A stretch of 64,000 nt of DNA from Longimicrobiales bacterium (GTDB taxonomy: Bacteria; Gemmatimonadota; Gemmatimonadetes; Longimicrobiales; Gaopeijiaceae). Positions 51,972-61,562 of the stretch are shown in pieces (position 1 is the stretch's first letter; every line of letters begins with the position of its first letter). The stretch spans positions 847,340 through 911,339 of the forward strand of contig OX638356.1 of NCBI GenBank assembly GCA_951813395.1. Direction: 5' to 3'. Position numbers and translations under genes: made by a program. Below the pieces are notes generated by a model, which was given only the letters and a program-made list of their open reading frames with translations, was not told where the DNA came from and did no database searches.

Positions 51972-54290
51972 CTAAGGAATCACCCCCCTCTCCCGTCCCG
52001 TCAGCCCAAGCAGGTGTTCCTGGAAGTACCGGCGTCTCGCGGCGTCCGTGAACTCGGCGCTCTGGCCGGTGAACCAGTGCGGCTGCTCGGGCACGACGAT
52101 CAGGTCGTGCGGCTTGCCGGCCCGGATGAGCGCCTCGACGAGTTTCATCGTGGCCGAGAAGGTGGCGTTCACGTCGCTGGTGCCGTGGATCAGCAGCAGC
52201 TTCGCCTCGAGCTGGTCGGCCAGGCGCAGGCTCGATCCGTACTCGTAGCCTTCCGCGTTCTCCCAGGGGCGGTTCATGTACGGCTCGATCGCCCACGCGT
52301 TCTGGTCGTGGATGTCGTAGACGCCGTTCACGGCCACGCCGACGTCGTAGAAGTCGGGTTCGAGGACGAGCGCGCGCACGGTCATGTAGCCGCCCCACGA
52401 GCCCCCGTGGATGCCGACGCGGTCCAGGTCCATCCAGGGCCGCGTGGCCGCGGCGTTCTCCATCGCCGCACGGTGGTCGGGGATCTCGTTGCGGCCGAAG
52501 TTGCGGTACGCCACGTCCTGGAAGGCCTTGCCGCGCTCGGTGGTGCCGCGCCCGTCAACCATGAACACCACGAACCCCAGTTGCGCGAGGGCGGCCTGGC
52601 TGAGCCCGCGGCCGTCGGTGAACGTCTTCGGGACCCAGCTGATGAAGGGGCCGTTGTAGATGTAGTCGATGACCGGGTACTTCCTGGCCGGGTCGAAGTC
52701 GTGCGGCTTGTAGATCAGCCCATAGAGGTCGGTCTCTCCGTCGGCGGCCTTCACGACGAACTCCTCGGGCGGTATCCAGCCGAGTTCGTCCAGCGCGCTC
52801 ACGTCGGCTTCGGTCACGACGTGTACGAACTCGCCCGACGACGTGCGCACCTCGGTGCGGGGTGGGCGGCTCGTGCTCGAATGCGTGTCGACGATGTACG
52901 CGCCGTTGGGCGACACCGTGGCGCTGTGCTGACCCTCTCCGTCGGTGACGCGCACCACGTCGCCGCCGTCCAGCGAGACACGGTAGAGGTGTGTGTCGTA
53001 CGGCCTCTCCTCCTCCATGTGCCCGGTGAAATACACCTGCCCGGCGGCCTCGTCGACGTGAACGATGCCGAGAACCGGCCACGCTCCCGCGGTGAGTCTG
53101 CGGATGAGCCGGCCGTCCATGCCGTACAGGTAGATGTGGTCCCAGCCGTCGCGCTCGCTGATCCAGAGAAACCGCTCTCCGTCGGTGAGCGGGCGGGCCA
53201 GCGCGCGCCAGGACGGCGTCGTTCCGATCCCCTTGATGAAGGTGGGCTGCGTCTCTTCCAGCACGACCCGGGTTTCGCCGGTGGCCGGGTCGGCGGCGAC
53301 CAGGTGCAGCGTCCGGTACGTCCTGAGCATCCTGAGGAAGAGGTATTCCGACCCGTCCGGAAGCCACCCGACCGGGCTGAGGAGCTGGTCGTCCTCGCCG
53401 ACGTCGAGCTCGACCGCGCGGCGCCCGACGACGTCCACGACGTGCACCTCCTGGCGGGGCAGGGGATTGCCGGCCTTCGCGTACGGCGCGTATTCGACTT
53501 CCTCGGTCTGCTTCAGCCAGTGCAGGATCGGAACGCGCTCCATGTGGCGGCTGTCCACCTTCATGGCCGCGACGCGGCCGCCGTCCGGGGCCCACATCGC
53601 GCCCTCGACGCTCCAGGCGTAGTCCTCCTCGCCGTTCTCCATGACCGGATGCTCGCGGCCGTCGAACGTCGCCCGCACCCAGAGGCCGTTGTCCTTCTCG
53701 GTAAGCAGCCAGCGGCCGTCCGGCGAGGGCACCTCCATGACCGCGGGCGCCCCGCTGGTGAAGCCCTCTCGCACGACTCGCGGGGCCGCGCGCCGGGCGG
53801 CTTCGGTTTCGGCGGACGGGTGGGGGGTGACCGAGTAGCTGTCGAGATCCAGTTCGAAGCCGCGATCCTCGACCGTGAAGCGCACCGTGCGCTCGCTCTC
53901 GCCCTCGCCGGAGAACGTGAAGCGGTCGAAGGGGAGGCCGCGGTACGGCGGCTCGTGGCCCAGCACGGGGGTAAGCGCCTCGCGCAGCCGTTCGGTGTCG
54001 AAGAGGGGCTCGGTGGTGCCGGTGGCCGGATCCGCGCGCTGGATCACGGTCTGGTCGGGCTGACCCTCGGCGAACCAGAAGCTCTGACCGTCGGCCATCC
54101 AGTTGACCGCACACGCGGCCGAGCCCAGGGGTCCGGCGTCCGGGCAGATCACGCCGCCCTTGATCAGGCTCGGGATCGACATGTAGCGGGCGTACAGCTC
54201 GTCCCGCTCCGGGTCGAGCGACTCCTGGGCGTTCGCGGCGGCGGGGACCAGCAGGCCGGCCACGGCGAGCGAAACGGCGAAGACACGCAT
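51972..54290 (-). CDS. Secreted S9-family dipeptidyl peptidase (DPP IV-like)
   Basis: 772 residues from ATG 54290 with a signal peptide (MRVFAVSLAVAGLLVPAAANA). An N-terminal eight-blade propeller of the DPP IV type is followed by an alpha/beta-hydrolase domain. Catalytic residues are Ser631 in GGSWGGY, Asp706 in IHGTSDVN, and His738 in EQPHWF. Such enzymes remove X-Pro or X-Ala dipeptides from peptide N-termini in the periplasm or outside. Divergent from a second DPP gene with 103 bp between starts. The TAG stop coincides with the border of the repeat element. Confidence 0.93.
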   Translation of the reverse strand: MRVFAVSLAVAGLLVPAAANAQESLDPERDELYARYMSIPSLIKGGVICPDAGPLGSAACAVNWMADGQSFWFAEGQPDQTVIQRADPATGTTEPLFDTERLREALTPVLGHEPPYRGLPFDRFTFSGEGESERTVRFTVEDRGFELDLDSYSVTPHPSAETEAARRAAPRVVREGFTSGAPAVMEVPSPDGRWLLTEKDNGLWVRATFDGREHPVMENGEEDYAWSVEGAMWAPDGGRVAAMKVDSRHMERVPILHWLKQTEEVEYAPYAKAGNPLPRQEVHVVDVVGRRAVELDVGEDDQLLSPVGWLPDGSEYLFLRMLRTYRTLHLVAADPATGETRVVLEETQPTFIKGIGTTPSWRALARPLTDGERFLWISERDGWDHIYLYGMDGRLIRRLTAGAWPVLGIVHVDEAAGQVYFTGHMEEERPYDTHLYRVSLDGGDVVRVTDGEGQHSATVSPNGAYIVDTHSSTSRPPRTEVRTSSGEFVHVVTEADVSALDELGWIPPEEFVVKAADGETDLYGLIYKPHDFDPARKYPVIDYIYNGPFISWVPKTFTDGRGLSQAALAQLGFVVFMVDGRGTTERGKAFQDVAYRNFGRNEIPDHRAAMENAAATRPWMDLDRVGIHGGSWGGYMTVRALVLEPDFYDVGVAVNGVYDIHDQNAWAIEPYMNRPWENAEGYEYGSSLRLADQLEAKLLLIHGTSDVNATFSATMKLVEALIRAGKPHDLIVVPEQPHWFTGQSAEFTDAARRRYFQEHLLGLTGRERGVIP

Positions 54291-54393
54291 GATCGCGGGC
54301 TCCTCTGGGCAGCAGGGCGGAACGGGTCTGGCTTGAGACCACGTGCGCGGCCAGTATACGGACAACGCAACCCGCATTCCAGACGAGGTCACC

Positions 54394-56760
54394 ATGGCGA
54401 TGTCCCCGAACCCGATTTGCCGTCCCGCAACGCCGCTCACCCTGCTGCCGCTGCTCGGGCTGGCGTCCATGGCGTACGCCGTCGGCGCCCCCGCCTCGGC
54501 CCAGCAGGTCACGGAGCGCGACTACGCGCGGGCCGAGCAGTTCCTGCCCTGGAACGCGGCCAGGCTGATCGCCGGCGATCAGGTCGTGCCCGAGTTCTTC
54601 GACGGGGACCGTTTCTGGTTCCGCAGCCGCACGTCGTCGGGTCACGAGTTCATCGTCGTCGACCCGCCCGCCCGCTCACGCGAGCCCGCCTTCGACCACG
54701 CCCGGCTCGCCGCCGCCCTCTCCATTGCGGCGGACACCGCATACGAGGGCCGCGACCTGCCCTTCGAGGAGTTCGACTTCGTGGACGGCGAGGGATCCAT
54801 CCGGTTCCACGTGGCCGACTCGGTGCGCTGGCGCTGCGACATCCGGACCTACACCTGTGCCGGCCCGACCGCGGAGGTGGCGCCATCCGACGCGGAGCGG
54901 CCCTCGCCCGACGGCCGCTGGATCGCATTCAGCCGAGACGAAAACCTGTGGGTGCGGGACGCGGCTACGGGCGACGAGACCCAGCTGACCACCGATGGCG
55001 AGAAGGACTTCGGGTACGGCGCGATCCCCGAGGGCTGCTGCCAGGAGATCACGAGCCGCCGGGCCGGCCGCGAGCGGTCGCCGGTGCTGCAGTGGTCCCC
55101 CGACTCCCGCCGCATCGCGACGCACCGGTACGACGAGCGCGAAGTGGGGCGCTTCCACCTCCTCGAGGCGGCCGACGGGCGGCCCATCCTGCACACCTGG
55201 GCCTACGCGCTGCCGGGCGACTCGATCATCCCCACGTCCGAGCTCTGGATCTTCGACGTGGAGGCGCGAGCCGGGGTGCGCGCCGACATCGATCCCCAGC
55301 CGGGGAACTTCGCGCGCGGCGACACGACGTACGCCGACGTGCAGTGGACGGCGGACGGCGCCTCCGTCTTCTACACGCACCGCACGCGGGACTTCAAGAG
55401 CTACAAGCTGTTCCGCGTCGACGCGGCGACCGGCGCAGCCACCGAGCTTCTCGACGAGACCGGGCCCACCTACGTCGAGCTCAACCAGTTCACGCGCCTC
55501 AACCCGGCGTGGCGGGTGCTGGGCGACGGTTCGGAGTTCCTGTGGTGGTCCGAGCGCGACGGGTTCGGACACCTCTACCTCTACGGCGGCGACGGCACGC
55601 TCAGGAACCGGGTCACCTCGGGACCGTGGCTGGTCCTGGACGTGATCGCCGTCGACGAAGCCGCCCGCACCGTGTACTTCACGGCGGTAGGGCGCGAGGA
55701 TGGCCGGCATCCGTACCACGCGCACATGTACCGGATCGGCCTCGACGGTTCCGGCCTGCAGCTGCTCACCCCCGAGGACGCGGTCCACCAGGTCACGCCC
55801 TCACCCAGCGGCCGCTACTTCGTCGACCAGTACTCGACCCCGGAGACGGCGCCCGTCGCGGTGGTGCGGGACCGGACGGGCCGCGCCATGCAGACGATCG
55901 AGACCGCCGACATCACCGCGCTCGAAGAGGCCGGCTGGATCCCCCCGGTCCCCTTTCAGGCCAGGGGACGCGACGGCGTGACCCCCGTGTACGGCCTCCT
56001 CTGGTTCCCGTCCGACTTCGACCCGGAGCAGAGCTATCCGGTGGTCGACTACATCTATCCGGGCCCGCAGGTCGGCGCGGTCACGCAGTACACGTTCTCC
56101 GCCCCCGGGCGCGGCAACGGCCGCGCGCTCGCCGAACTCGGCTTCGTCGTCTTCGCGGTGGACGCCTTCGGCACCCCGCTTCGCTCCAAGGCGTTCCACG
56201 ACGGCTACTACGGCAACATGGGGGACAACGGCCTGCCCGATCACATCTCGGCGCTCAAGGAACTGGCGGGCCGGCACCCCCAGATCGACCTCGCCCGCGT
56301 GGGCATCTTCGGGCACTCGGGGGGCGGCTTCTCATCGACCGATGCGATCCTGCGCCACCCCGACTTCTTCAAGGTGGCGGTGTCCGGGGCCGGCAACCAC
56401 GACAACCGCGGCTATCACTTCCCCTGGGCCGAGAAGTACCAGGGACTGCTGGTGGAGAACGAGGACGGCACCGACAACTACGACAGCCAGGCCAACCAGA
56501 ACCTGGCCGCGAACCTGAAGGGCAAGCTGCTGCTGCACTACGGCACGCTGGACGACAACGTGCACCCCAACATGACGATCCGGGTGATCGAAGAGCTCAT
56601 CGCCCACAACAAGGACTTCGACATGTTCGTGCTGCCCAACCGCAACCACGGCTACTCGAGCGAGCCCTACGTCGTGCGCAGGACCTGGGACTACTTCGTC
56701 GAGCACCTGCGGGGCGAGGTGCCGCCAGCCGAGTACAGGATCACCGGGCCGGGGAATTGA
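54394..56760 (+). CDS. Secreted S9-family dipeptidyl peptidase (DPP IV-like), second gene
   Basis: 788 residues from ATG 54394 (54400 is also possible). The signal peptide extends to about residue 37 (ending PASAQQ). The propeller part includes SPDGRWIAFSRDENLWVRD and WSERDGFGHLYLY. The catalytic triad is Ser642 in GHSGGGF, Asp720 in YGTLDDN, and His752 in NRNHGYS. It is only distantly similar to the divergent neighbour, so they are not a recent tandem duplicate. The two may have different peptide preferences. Confidence 0.93.
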   Translation: MAMSPNPICRPATPLTLLPLLGLASMAYAVGAPASAQQVTERDYARAEQFLPWNAARLIAGDQVVPEFFDGDRFWFRSRTSSGHEFIVVDPPARSREPAFDHARLAAALSIAADTAYEGRDLPFEEFDFVDGEGSIRFHVADSVRWRCDIRTYTCAGPTAEVAPSDAERPSPDGRWIAFSRDENLWVRDAATGDETQLTTDGEKDFGYGAIPEGCCQEITSRRAGRERSPVLQWSPDSRRIATHRYDEREVGRFHLLEAADGRPILHTWAYALPGDSIIPTSELWIFDVEARAGVRADIDPQPGNFARGDTTYADVQWTADGASVFYTHRTRDFKSYKLFRVDAATGAATELLDETGPTYVELNQFTRLNPAWRVLGDGSEFLWWSERDGFGHLYLYGGDGTLRNRVTSGPWLVLDVIAVDEAARTVYFTAVGREDGRHPYHAHMYRIGLDGSGLQLLTPEDAVHQVTPSPSGRYFVDQYSTPETAPVAVVRDRTGRAMQTIETADITALEEAGWIPPVPFQARGRDGVTPVYGLLWFPSDFDPEQSYPVVDYIYPGPQVGAVTQYTFSAPGRGNGRALAELGFVVFAVDAFGTPLRSKAFHDGYYGNMGDNGLPDHISALKELAGRHPQIDLARVGIFGHSGGGFSSTDAILRHPDFFKVAVSGAGNHDNRGYHFPWAEKYQGLLVENEDGTDNYDSQANQNLAANLKGKLLLHYGTLDDNVHPNMTIRVIEELIAHNKDFDMFVLPNRNHGYSSEPYVVRRTWDYFVEHLRGEVPPAEYRITGPGN

Positions 56761-56764
56761 GGGG

Positions 56765-58048
56765 TTAGCCGCCCGTCCCCAGGAAGCGCGCCGCCAGCCC
56801 TTCGCGGTCCACCGCCGCCCCGCGCAGGTACACCGCGTCGATCGCCCGCGTGTTGGCGATGTCGTCGAGCGGGTTCGCGTCCAGCACGATGAAGTCCGCG
56901 CTCCTGCCCGGCTCGATCGTGCCGAGATCGTCGGCGCCCACGAACGCGGCCGAGGTGCCGGTCGCCGCCACGATCACGTCGGCGGGCGACATCCCGGCCC
57001 GCACCATGTCCGCGAGTTCCTGGTGCACGGCCCAGGGTGAGCGGCCGTCGGTCCCGAAGGCCACCGTGAATCCCTCACGGCTCAGGCGCACCATGTTGCG
57101 CGCCTGGATCCCGAAGAACTCCTGCGCGTCGGGGCGATCGGTCGAGTTGGCGTTCATCTCCGCGATCCGGTCGGCGGGCACCGTCCCCGCGAGCCAGTCG
57201 AAGTTCTCGGCCACCCCGGGCCCGGGCAGATTGGGGACCAGCACCACGTGCGGGCGCTCCCGCCACAACGCGACGAGCTCGTCGTCGATGTCCATGTCGC
57301 GGATCCCGTGGGCGAAGGCGTCGACACCGGCCCGGAGCAGGCCCTTCGCATCCTCCAGGCGGAACACGTGGGCCGTGACGCGCAGGCCGTGGGCGTGCGC
57401 CTCGTCGATCGCGGCGCCGTAGAGTTCGGGCGAGAGCCGCTCGTACTGGCCGCCCCGGTCGTCCACCCAGATCTTCACGATGTCGACCTGCCGATCCGCC
57501 AGTTCGCGCACCGCGGCCCGCGCCTCCTCCTCGGTGGTCACCCAGTGCGGGACTTCGCTCCGGCCGGGCTCCGGCGACGTGATGCCCCGGCCCGCGGTCT
57601 GTGAACGCGCGCCATCGGCGAGCACTTCGTCGCGCATCTCGAAGGCGGCCTCTCCGTCGTCCAGCCCGAGGCTCACCGCCAGCGACGTGCCGTACCAGGC
57701 CGAGTGCTGCAGCTGCTCGGTCCGGCCCTCCCGCTCGGGATCCAGGTGGAAATGCGCGTTGACGATCGCCGGCATGACGGTCTTGCCACTCAGGTCCACG
57801 CGGGTGGCCCCCTCGGGCACATCGATCGTCCCCGCCGCACCCACTTCGCCGATCAGGCCATCGTCCACCACGAACGCCGCGTTTTCGATCACGGTGCCGT
57901 CGCCCACGACCACGCGCGCGCCCTCGAACGCCACCGCGGTGGACGCGGCCGTTTCGGGATCGCCGGCGCAGCCCGACAGCAGGAACACCGCGCAGAAGAG
58001 GGAGGACAGGCTCGCGGCCACCCGTCTGGCGTCAATTGTCGTCAACAT
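56765..58048 (-). CDS. Exported amidohydrolase, lipoprotein
   Basis: 427 residues with a lipobox at Cys27 (FLLSGCAG). The N-terminal beta part is FEGARVVVGDGTVIENAAFVVDDGLI. The metal site HxH is in IVNAHFHLD, followed by later metal-site His residues in LRVTAHVF and DAFAHGI, and the Asp in AFGTDGRSPW. The C-terminus IEPGRSADFIVLDANPLDDIANTR matches the prolidase/imidazolonepropionase-like branch. It may hydrolyse dipeptides, which would fit the adjacent DPP genes (inference). The gene starts 2 bp after the methyltransferase stop. Confidence 0.9.
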   Translation of the reverse strand: MLTTIDARRVAASLSSLFCAVFLLSGCAGDPETAASTAVAFEGARVVVGDGTVIENAAFVVDDGLIGEVGAAGTIDVPEGATRVDLSGKTVMPAIVNAHFHLDPEREGRTEQLQHSAWYGTSLAVSLGLDDGEAAFEMRDEVLADGARSQTAGRGITSPEPGRSEVPHWVTTEEEARAAVRELADRQVDIVKIWVDDRGGQYERLSPELYGAAIDEAHAHGLRVTAHVFRLEDAKGLLRAGVDAFAHGIRDMDIDDELVALWRERPHVVLVPNLPGPGVAENFDWLAGTVPADRIAEMNANSTDRPDAQEFFGIQARNMVRLSREGFTVAFGTDGRSPWAVHQELADMVRAGMSPADVIVAATGTSAAFVGADDLGTIEPGRSADFIVLDANPLDDIANTRAIDAVYLRGAAVDREGLAARFLGTGG

Positions 58049-58050
58049 GT

Positions 58051-58803
58051 CTACCTCTCGTCTGAACCCGTGGTCGCTTCTGAATCCAGGGTATTATTGC
58101 CGCCTTGCCGCCGAAACGTCCATCCCCCGTACAGCAGGCTCGTGTAGAAGCGGCGCGGTTCGACCAGGCCGACTCTTCGCGCCAGTTCGACAACCCGCGA
58201 CGCCGGGGCGAAGTGAATCCCCTCGCGAATCCGCGCGCCGAAGCGGCGCTTCTCGGCCCCCGTCATCCCGCGGATCGTCCAGTAGCGCCGCCACGCGGAC
58301 AGGTAGCGTTCGTGCTCCTCCGGGTCGCCGCCGCCGTGCAGGTCGAAGAAGACGAACACGCCGCCCGGCTTCATCCGCTGCGCGATGTCGCCCAGCAGCG
58401 CCGCCTTGCTCCCGTCGTCGGGGACGAAATGGAGGACGTTGATCAGGGTTGCGGCGTCGAACAGCGGAGTGGTCGCGACATCGGCCGCGTAACCGAGCTG
58501 GAAGGTGACGCCGTCGCTCACCTCCACCCCCGCCTCCGCGACGCGCCGCCGGGCGATCTCGAGCATCTGCTCCGAGGGGTCGACCCCATGCACCTCGAGG
58601 TCGGGCCGCACCTGCTTGAGCGTGACAAGCTCGATGCCCGTGCCCGCCCCGATCACCAGAACCCGCGCGCCGGGGGGGAGATCCGGCTCGACGAGCGCGG
58701 CGAACATGGGGAAGAAGGTCCGGTACCCGGGGATGACCTGCCGGGCCAGAGCCTCGTAGCTCTCCCCGTAGTCGCCGTCGAAGTTGAAGACTCCCTCGTC
58801 CAA
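58051..58803 (-). CDS. SAM-dependent methyltransferase, class I
   Basis: 250 residues. Motif I is VLVIGAGTGIE, followed by the acidic residue in VHGVDPSEQML, then TLINVLHFVPDDG and RMKPGGVFVFFDLHG. The fold is cytosolic with no signal. The C-terminal 80 residues (after GMTGAEKRRFGARIREGI) may set substrate specificity. Operon with the amidohydrolase downstream. The substrate cannot be predicted. Confidence 0.88.
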   Translation of the reverse strand: MDEGVFNFDGDYGESYEALARQVIPGYRTFFPMFAALVEPDLPPGARVLVIGAGTGIELVTLKQVRPDLEVHGVDPSEQMLEIARRRVAEAGVEVSDGVTFQLGYAADVATTPLFDAATLINVLHFVPDDGSKAALLGDIAQRMKPGGVFVFFDLHGGGDPEEHERYLSAWRRYWTIRGMTGAEKRRFGARIREGIHFAPASRVVELARRVGLVEPRRFYTSLLYGGWTFRRQGGNNTLDSEATTGSDER

Positions 58804-58858
58804 AGGGGGCTATCCACCTATTCTGAAGGGATCCATTTGCTCGGCCAGGATAAGACCA

Positions 58859-60214
58859 ATGCCCCTCGAACCGCTACCGCCGACCGAAGACGGCGAATCG
58901 CTTGCGCGGCGGGACTTCCTGAAAGTCTCGGCGGCGCTGGCGGCCACCCTCCCCGCCGGGCTCGGCGCGTCCACGCCCGCCAGCCGCCAGACTCCGCTTG
59001 TCGACGGCGACCGGCTCAACGCGATCCTCGACGTCTTCCGCCGCTACGGGGGCGGCGACGACGACGGGACGACCCGCCTGGCCTACAGCGACGAAGACAT
59101 CGCCGCGAGGGCCTACGCCGCGTCCGTCATGGAGAGCGCCGGCCTTCGGGTGTCGGTGGACCTCGCCGGCAACCTCATCGGACGGCGTCCCGGCGCCGAC
59201 CCGGCCGCCCTCCCGATCATCATCGGGTCCCACCTGGACTCCGTACCGGACGGCGGCAGCTACGACGGCCAGGTGGGATGCGCGGCGGCGTTCGAGGTCG
59301 CGCTCACGCTGCATCACCACGAGGTCGAGCTGCGGCATCCGCTCGAGGTCGTCGTCTTTCAGAACGAAGAGGGGGGCAAGACCGGGAGCCGCGCGCTGGT
59401 CGGACGGGTCGAACCTCACGAATTCGACATCGTCACGGCCTCCGGATTCACCATACGGGACGGCATCAACCGTCTCGGCGGCGATGCCGCGCGGCTCGAC
59501 GAGGCCCGGCGCGAACCCGGTTCCATGGCGGGGTTCCTCGAGCTGCACATCGAGCAGGGCGCGGTCCTCGAGGCTGCCGGCACCCAGATCGGCGTCGTGG
59601 AGGGGATCGTCGGCATCCGCCGGTGGAACATCACGGTGCTCGGCGCCCAGAACCACGCCGGCACGACGCCCATGCCCCAGCGCCGGGACGCGCTCGTCGC
59701 CGCCGCCGACCTGATCCGCGCCGTCAACGAGGTCGCGACCACCATGGAAGGGCGACAAGTGGCCACGGTGGGCAGGATCGAGGCCGTGCCGGGCGCTCCC
59801 AACGTCGTGCCGGGCGAGGTGCGGGCCACGCTTGAGGTGCGCGACCTCGAAATGGACAAAATCGGACAGATTTTCTCCGAAATTGTCGCACACGCCCGCG
59901 AAATCGAGTCCGCCCGCGAGGTCTCCATCGAATTCGACCCCTTCTACGAGAGCCTCGCCGCTCCCACGGCGCCCGCCTTTCGCGACATGCTGGAACGCGC
60001 CGCGGCCGACCTCGGCTATTCCACCCTGCGCATGCCGTCAGGGGCCGGGCACGACGCGCAGAGCATGGCCGAACTCGGTCCGGTCGGCATGATCTTCGTC
60101 CCCAGCCGCGACGGCATCAGCCACTCGCCCCGCGAATACACGGCACCCGACGACATCACCCGCGGGGCCAACGTGCTGCTGCGCGCGGTGCTGGCGCTGA
60201 ACGCCGCCGGTTGA
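58859..60214 (+). CDS. Tat-exported M20-family Zn hydrolase (allantoate/N-carbamoyl amino acid amidohydrolase-like)
   Basis: 451 residues from ATG 58859. A twin-arginine signal SLARRDFLKVSAAL leads to an Ala-rich stretch. The metal site begins IIGSHLDSVPDGGSYDGQVG, then QNEEGGKTGSRAL, LELHIEQGAVLE and the dimer-type GAQNHAGTTPMPQRRDAL. These are the signatures of the hydantoinase/carbamoylase family, as is the late GAGHDAQSMA. Such enzymes release ammonia or CO2 from ureido compounds. Export by Tat is unusual for the family, which is mostly cytosolic. Confidence 0.92.
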   Translation: MPLEPLPPTEDGESLARRDFLKVSAALAATLPAGLGASTPASRQTPLVDGDRLNAILDVFRRYGGGDDDGTTRLAYSDEDIAARAYAASVMESAGLRVSVDLAGNLIGRRPGADPAALPIIIGSHLDSVPDGGSYDGQVGCAAAFEVALTLHHHEVELRHPLEVVVFQNEEGGKTGSRALVGRVEPHEFDIVTASGFTIRDGINRLGGDAARLDEARREPGSMAGFLELHIEQGAVLEAAGTQIGVVEGIVGIRRWNITVLGAQNHAGTTPMPQRRDALVAAADLIRAVNEVATTMEGRQVATVGRIEAVPGAPNVVPGEVRATLEVRDLEMDKIGQIFSEIVAHAREIESAREVSIEFDPFYESLAAPTAPAFRDMLERAAADLGYSTLRMPSGAGHDAQSMAELGPVGMIFVPSRDGISHSPREYTAPDDITRGANVLLRAVLALNAAG

Positions 60215-60237
60215 AGGGCGCCCGCGACAACACCCCC

Positions 60238-61170
60238 TCACAGGTACGTGACCCACCCCCACGGATCCGGTCCCACGCCGTTGGCCAGCTCCAGGTAGCG
60301 CGTCTGGATGCGCTCGGTCACCGGCCCGCGGCGCCCGTTCCCGACCTCGAGCCCGTCGACCGACCGGATCGGCGTCACCTCCGACGCGGTCCCGGTGAAA
60401 AACAGCTCGTCGGCCGCGTACAGCATCTCCCTCGGCACCAGCTGCTCGCGCACGGTGTACCCCAGTTCCTCCGAGATCTTCAGCACCGAGTGACGCGTGA
60501 TGCCCGACAGCGAGGTCCCGTCCAGGATCGGCGTGACGACCTCGCCGTCGACGACCATGAAGAGGTTCTGTCCGCTCCCCTCGCTCACCAGCCCGCTGGG
60601 CCCCAGGCCGATCGCCTCCGCGTACCCGTGCGACGACGCCTCCATGACCATCAGCGTCGACACCAGGTAGTTGCCCGCCGACTTCGCCCCGCTCGGTACG
60701 GTGTTCGGCGCCGGCCGGTTCCACGACGACACGCACACGTCCACCCCTTTGGCCAGCCCCTCCTCACCCAGGTATGCCCCCCACCGCCACACCGGGATAT
60801 AGGTCTCGACGGGGCTGTGCTCGGGGTGCATGCTCGACGACCCGAACCCCCTCAGCACCATCGGGCGTATATAGCACGACCTCAGATCGTTCTTGCGGAT
60901 CGTCGCGCGCACGGCGTCGGACAGTTCCTCGACCGTGTGGTCCGGCTGCATCCGGTAGGTCCGACTCGACGCCATGAGCCGCCGCAGGTGGGAGCCCAGC
61001 CGGAAAACCGCCGGCCCCCTGGCCGTCTCGTAGCAGCGCACGCCCTCGAAGACCGACGCCGCGAACTGCACCGCCAGGCTCAGGACGTGGACCTGCGCGT
61101 CCTCCCAGCGGATGAACTCGCCGTCCTTCCAGATCCACGGGCTCCCGACGAGCCTGCCCGCCGACCCCAT
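60238..61170 (-). CDS. ilvE: Branched-chain amino acid aminotransferase
   Basis: 310 residues from ATG 61170, overlapping the cupin stop (TAATG). Class IV PLP enzyme: ASVFEGVRCYETARGPAVFRL near the N-terminus, the PLP Lys in PSGAKSAGNY, and EGSGQNLFMVVDGEVVTP, then GITRHSVLKI. It interconverts Leu, Ile and Val with their oxoacids, linking to the ldh and panB reactions seen elsewhere in the window. Complete. Confidence 0.94.
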   Translation of the reverse strand: MGSAGRLVGSPWIWKDGEFIRWEDAQVHVLSLAVQFAASVFEGVRCYETARGPAVFRLGSHLRRLMASSRTYRMQPDHTVEELSDAVRATIRKNDLRSCYIRPMVLRGFGSSSMHPEHSPVETYIPVWRWGAYLGEEGLAKGVDVCVSSWNRPAPNTVPSGAKSAGNYLVSTLMVMEASSHGYAEAIGLGPSGLVSEGSGQNLFMVVDGEVVTPILDGTSLSGITRHSVLKISEELGYTVREQLVPREMLYAADELFFTGTASEVTPIRSVDGLEVGNGRRGPVTERIQTRYLELANGVGPDPWGWVTYL

Positions 61171-61562
61171 TATTCCTCCTCGCCGGAGCCGGCGCTCCGC
61201 AGGTACGAGTCCGTTCCGTCGAGCCAGTCCTGCCGGGGCGGCGTGAACACGTCCACGTCGATCGTGTCCTCCAGCGCCACGGCCTCGTGCGGCACGTTGC
61301 TCGGCAGGTGCAGCACCTCGCCCGAACGCACCACCAGGTCTTGCGGCCCGTCGTCGCCGATCCGGAACCGGAGCGCTCCCTCCAGCACGTAGGTGATCTG
61401 CTCGTTGTCGTGCGAGTGCATCGGCACGACGGCGCCCTTCTTGAGGTAGACGTGCGCCAGCATGGCCCTCTCGCCGGTGATCAGGCTCCGGGAAATGAGG
61501 GGATTGAGCTCCTCTACGGGTTGCTCGGCCACGCGATAGTGGGTGACGGGTGCATCGCTCAT
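61170..61562 (-). CDS. Small cupin-domain protein
   Basis: 130 residues from ATG 61562. Single cupin barrel with MHSHDNEQITYVLEGALRFRIG (two His and a Glu of motif 1) and the second motif GEVLHLPSNVPHEAVALED. Probably a metal-binding sensor or enzyme of unknown substrate. The open frame runs upstream to 61988, but that part is not protein-like. The cupin stop overlaps the ilvE start, so they are coupled. Confidence 0.87.
   Translation of the reverse strand: MSDAPVTHYRVAEQPVEELNPLISRSLITGERAMLAHVYLKKGAVVPMHSHDNEQITYVLEGALRFRIGDDGPQDLVVRSGEVLHLPSNVPHEAVALEDTIDVDVFTPPRQDWLDGTDSYLRSAGSGEEE

Noticed and set aside
52014-56768. Plus-strand 1584-residue open frame spanning both S9 peptidase genes
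   Set aside because: Runs antisense to one peptidase gene and out of frame in the other; composition is shadow-like (Arg, Gly, Pro) and both real genes have full catalytic triads.
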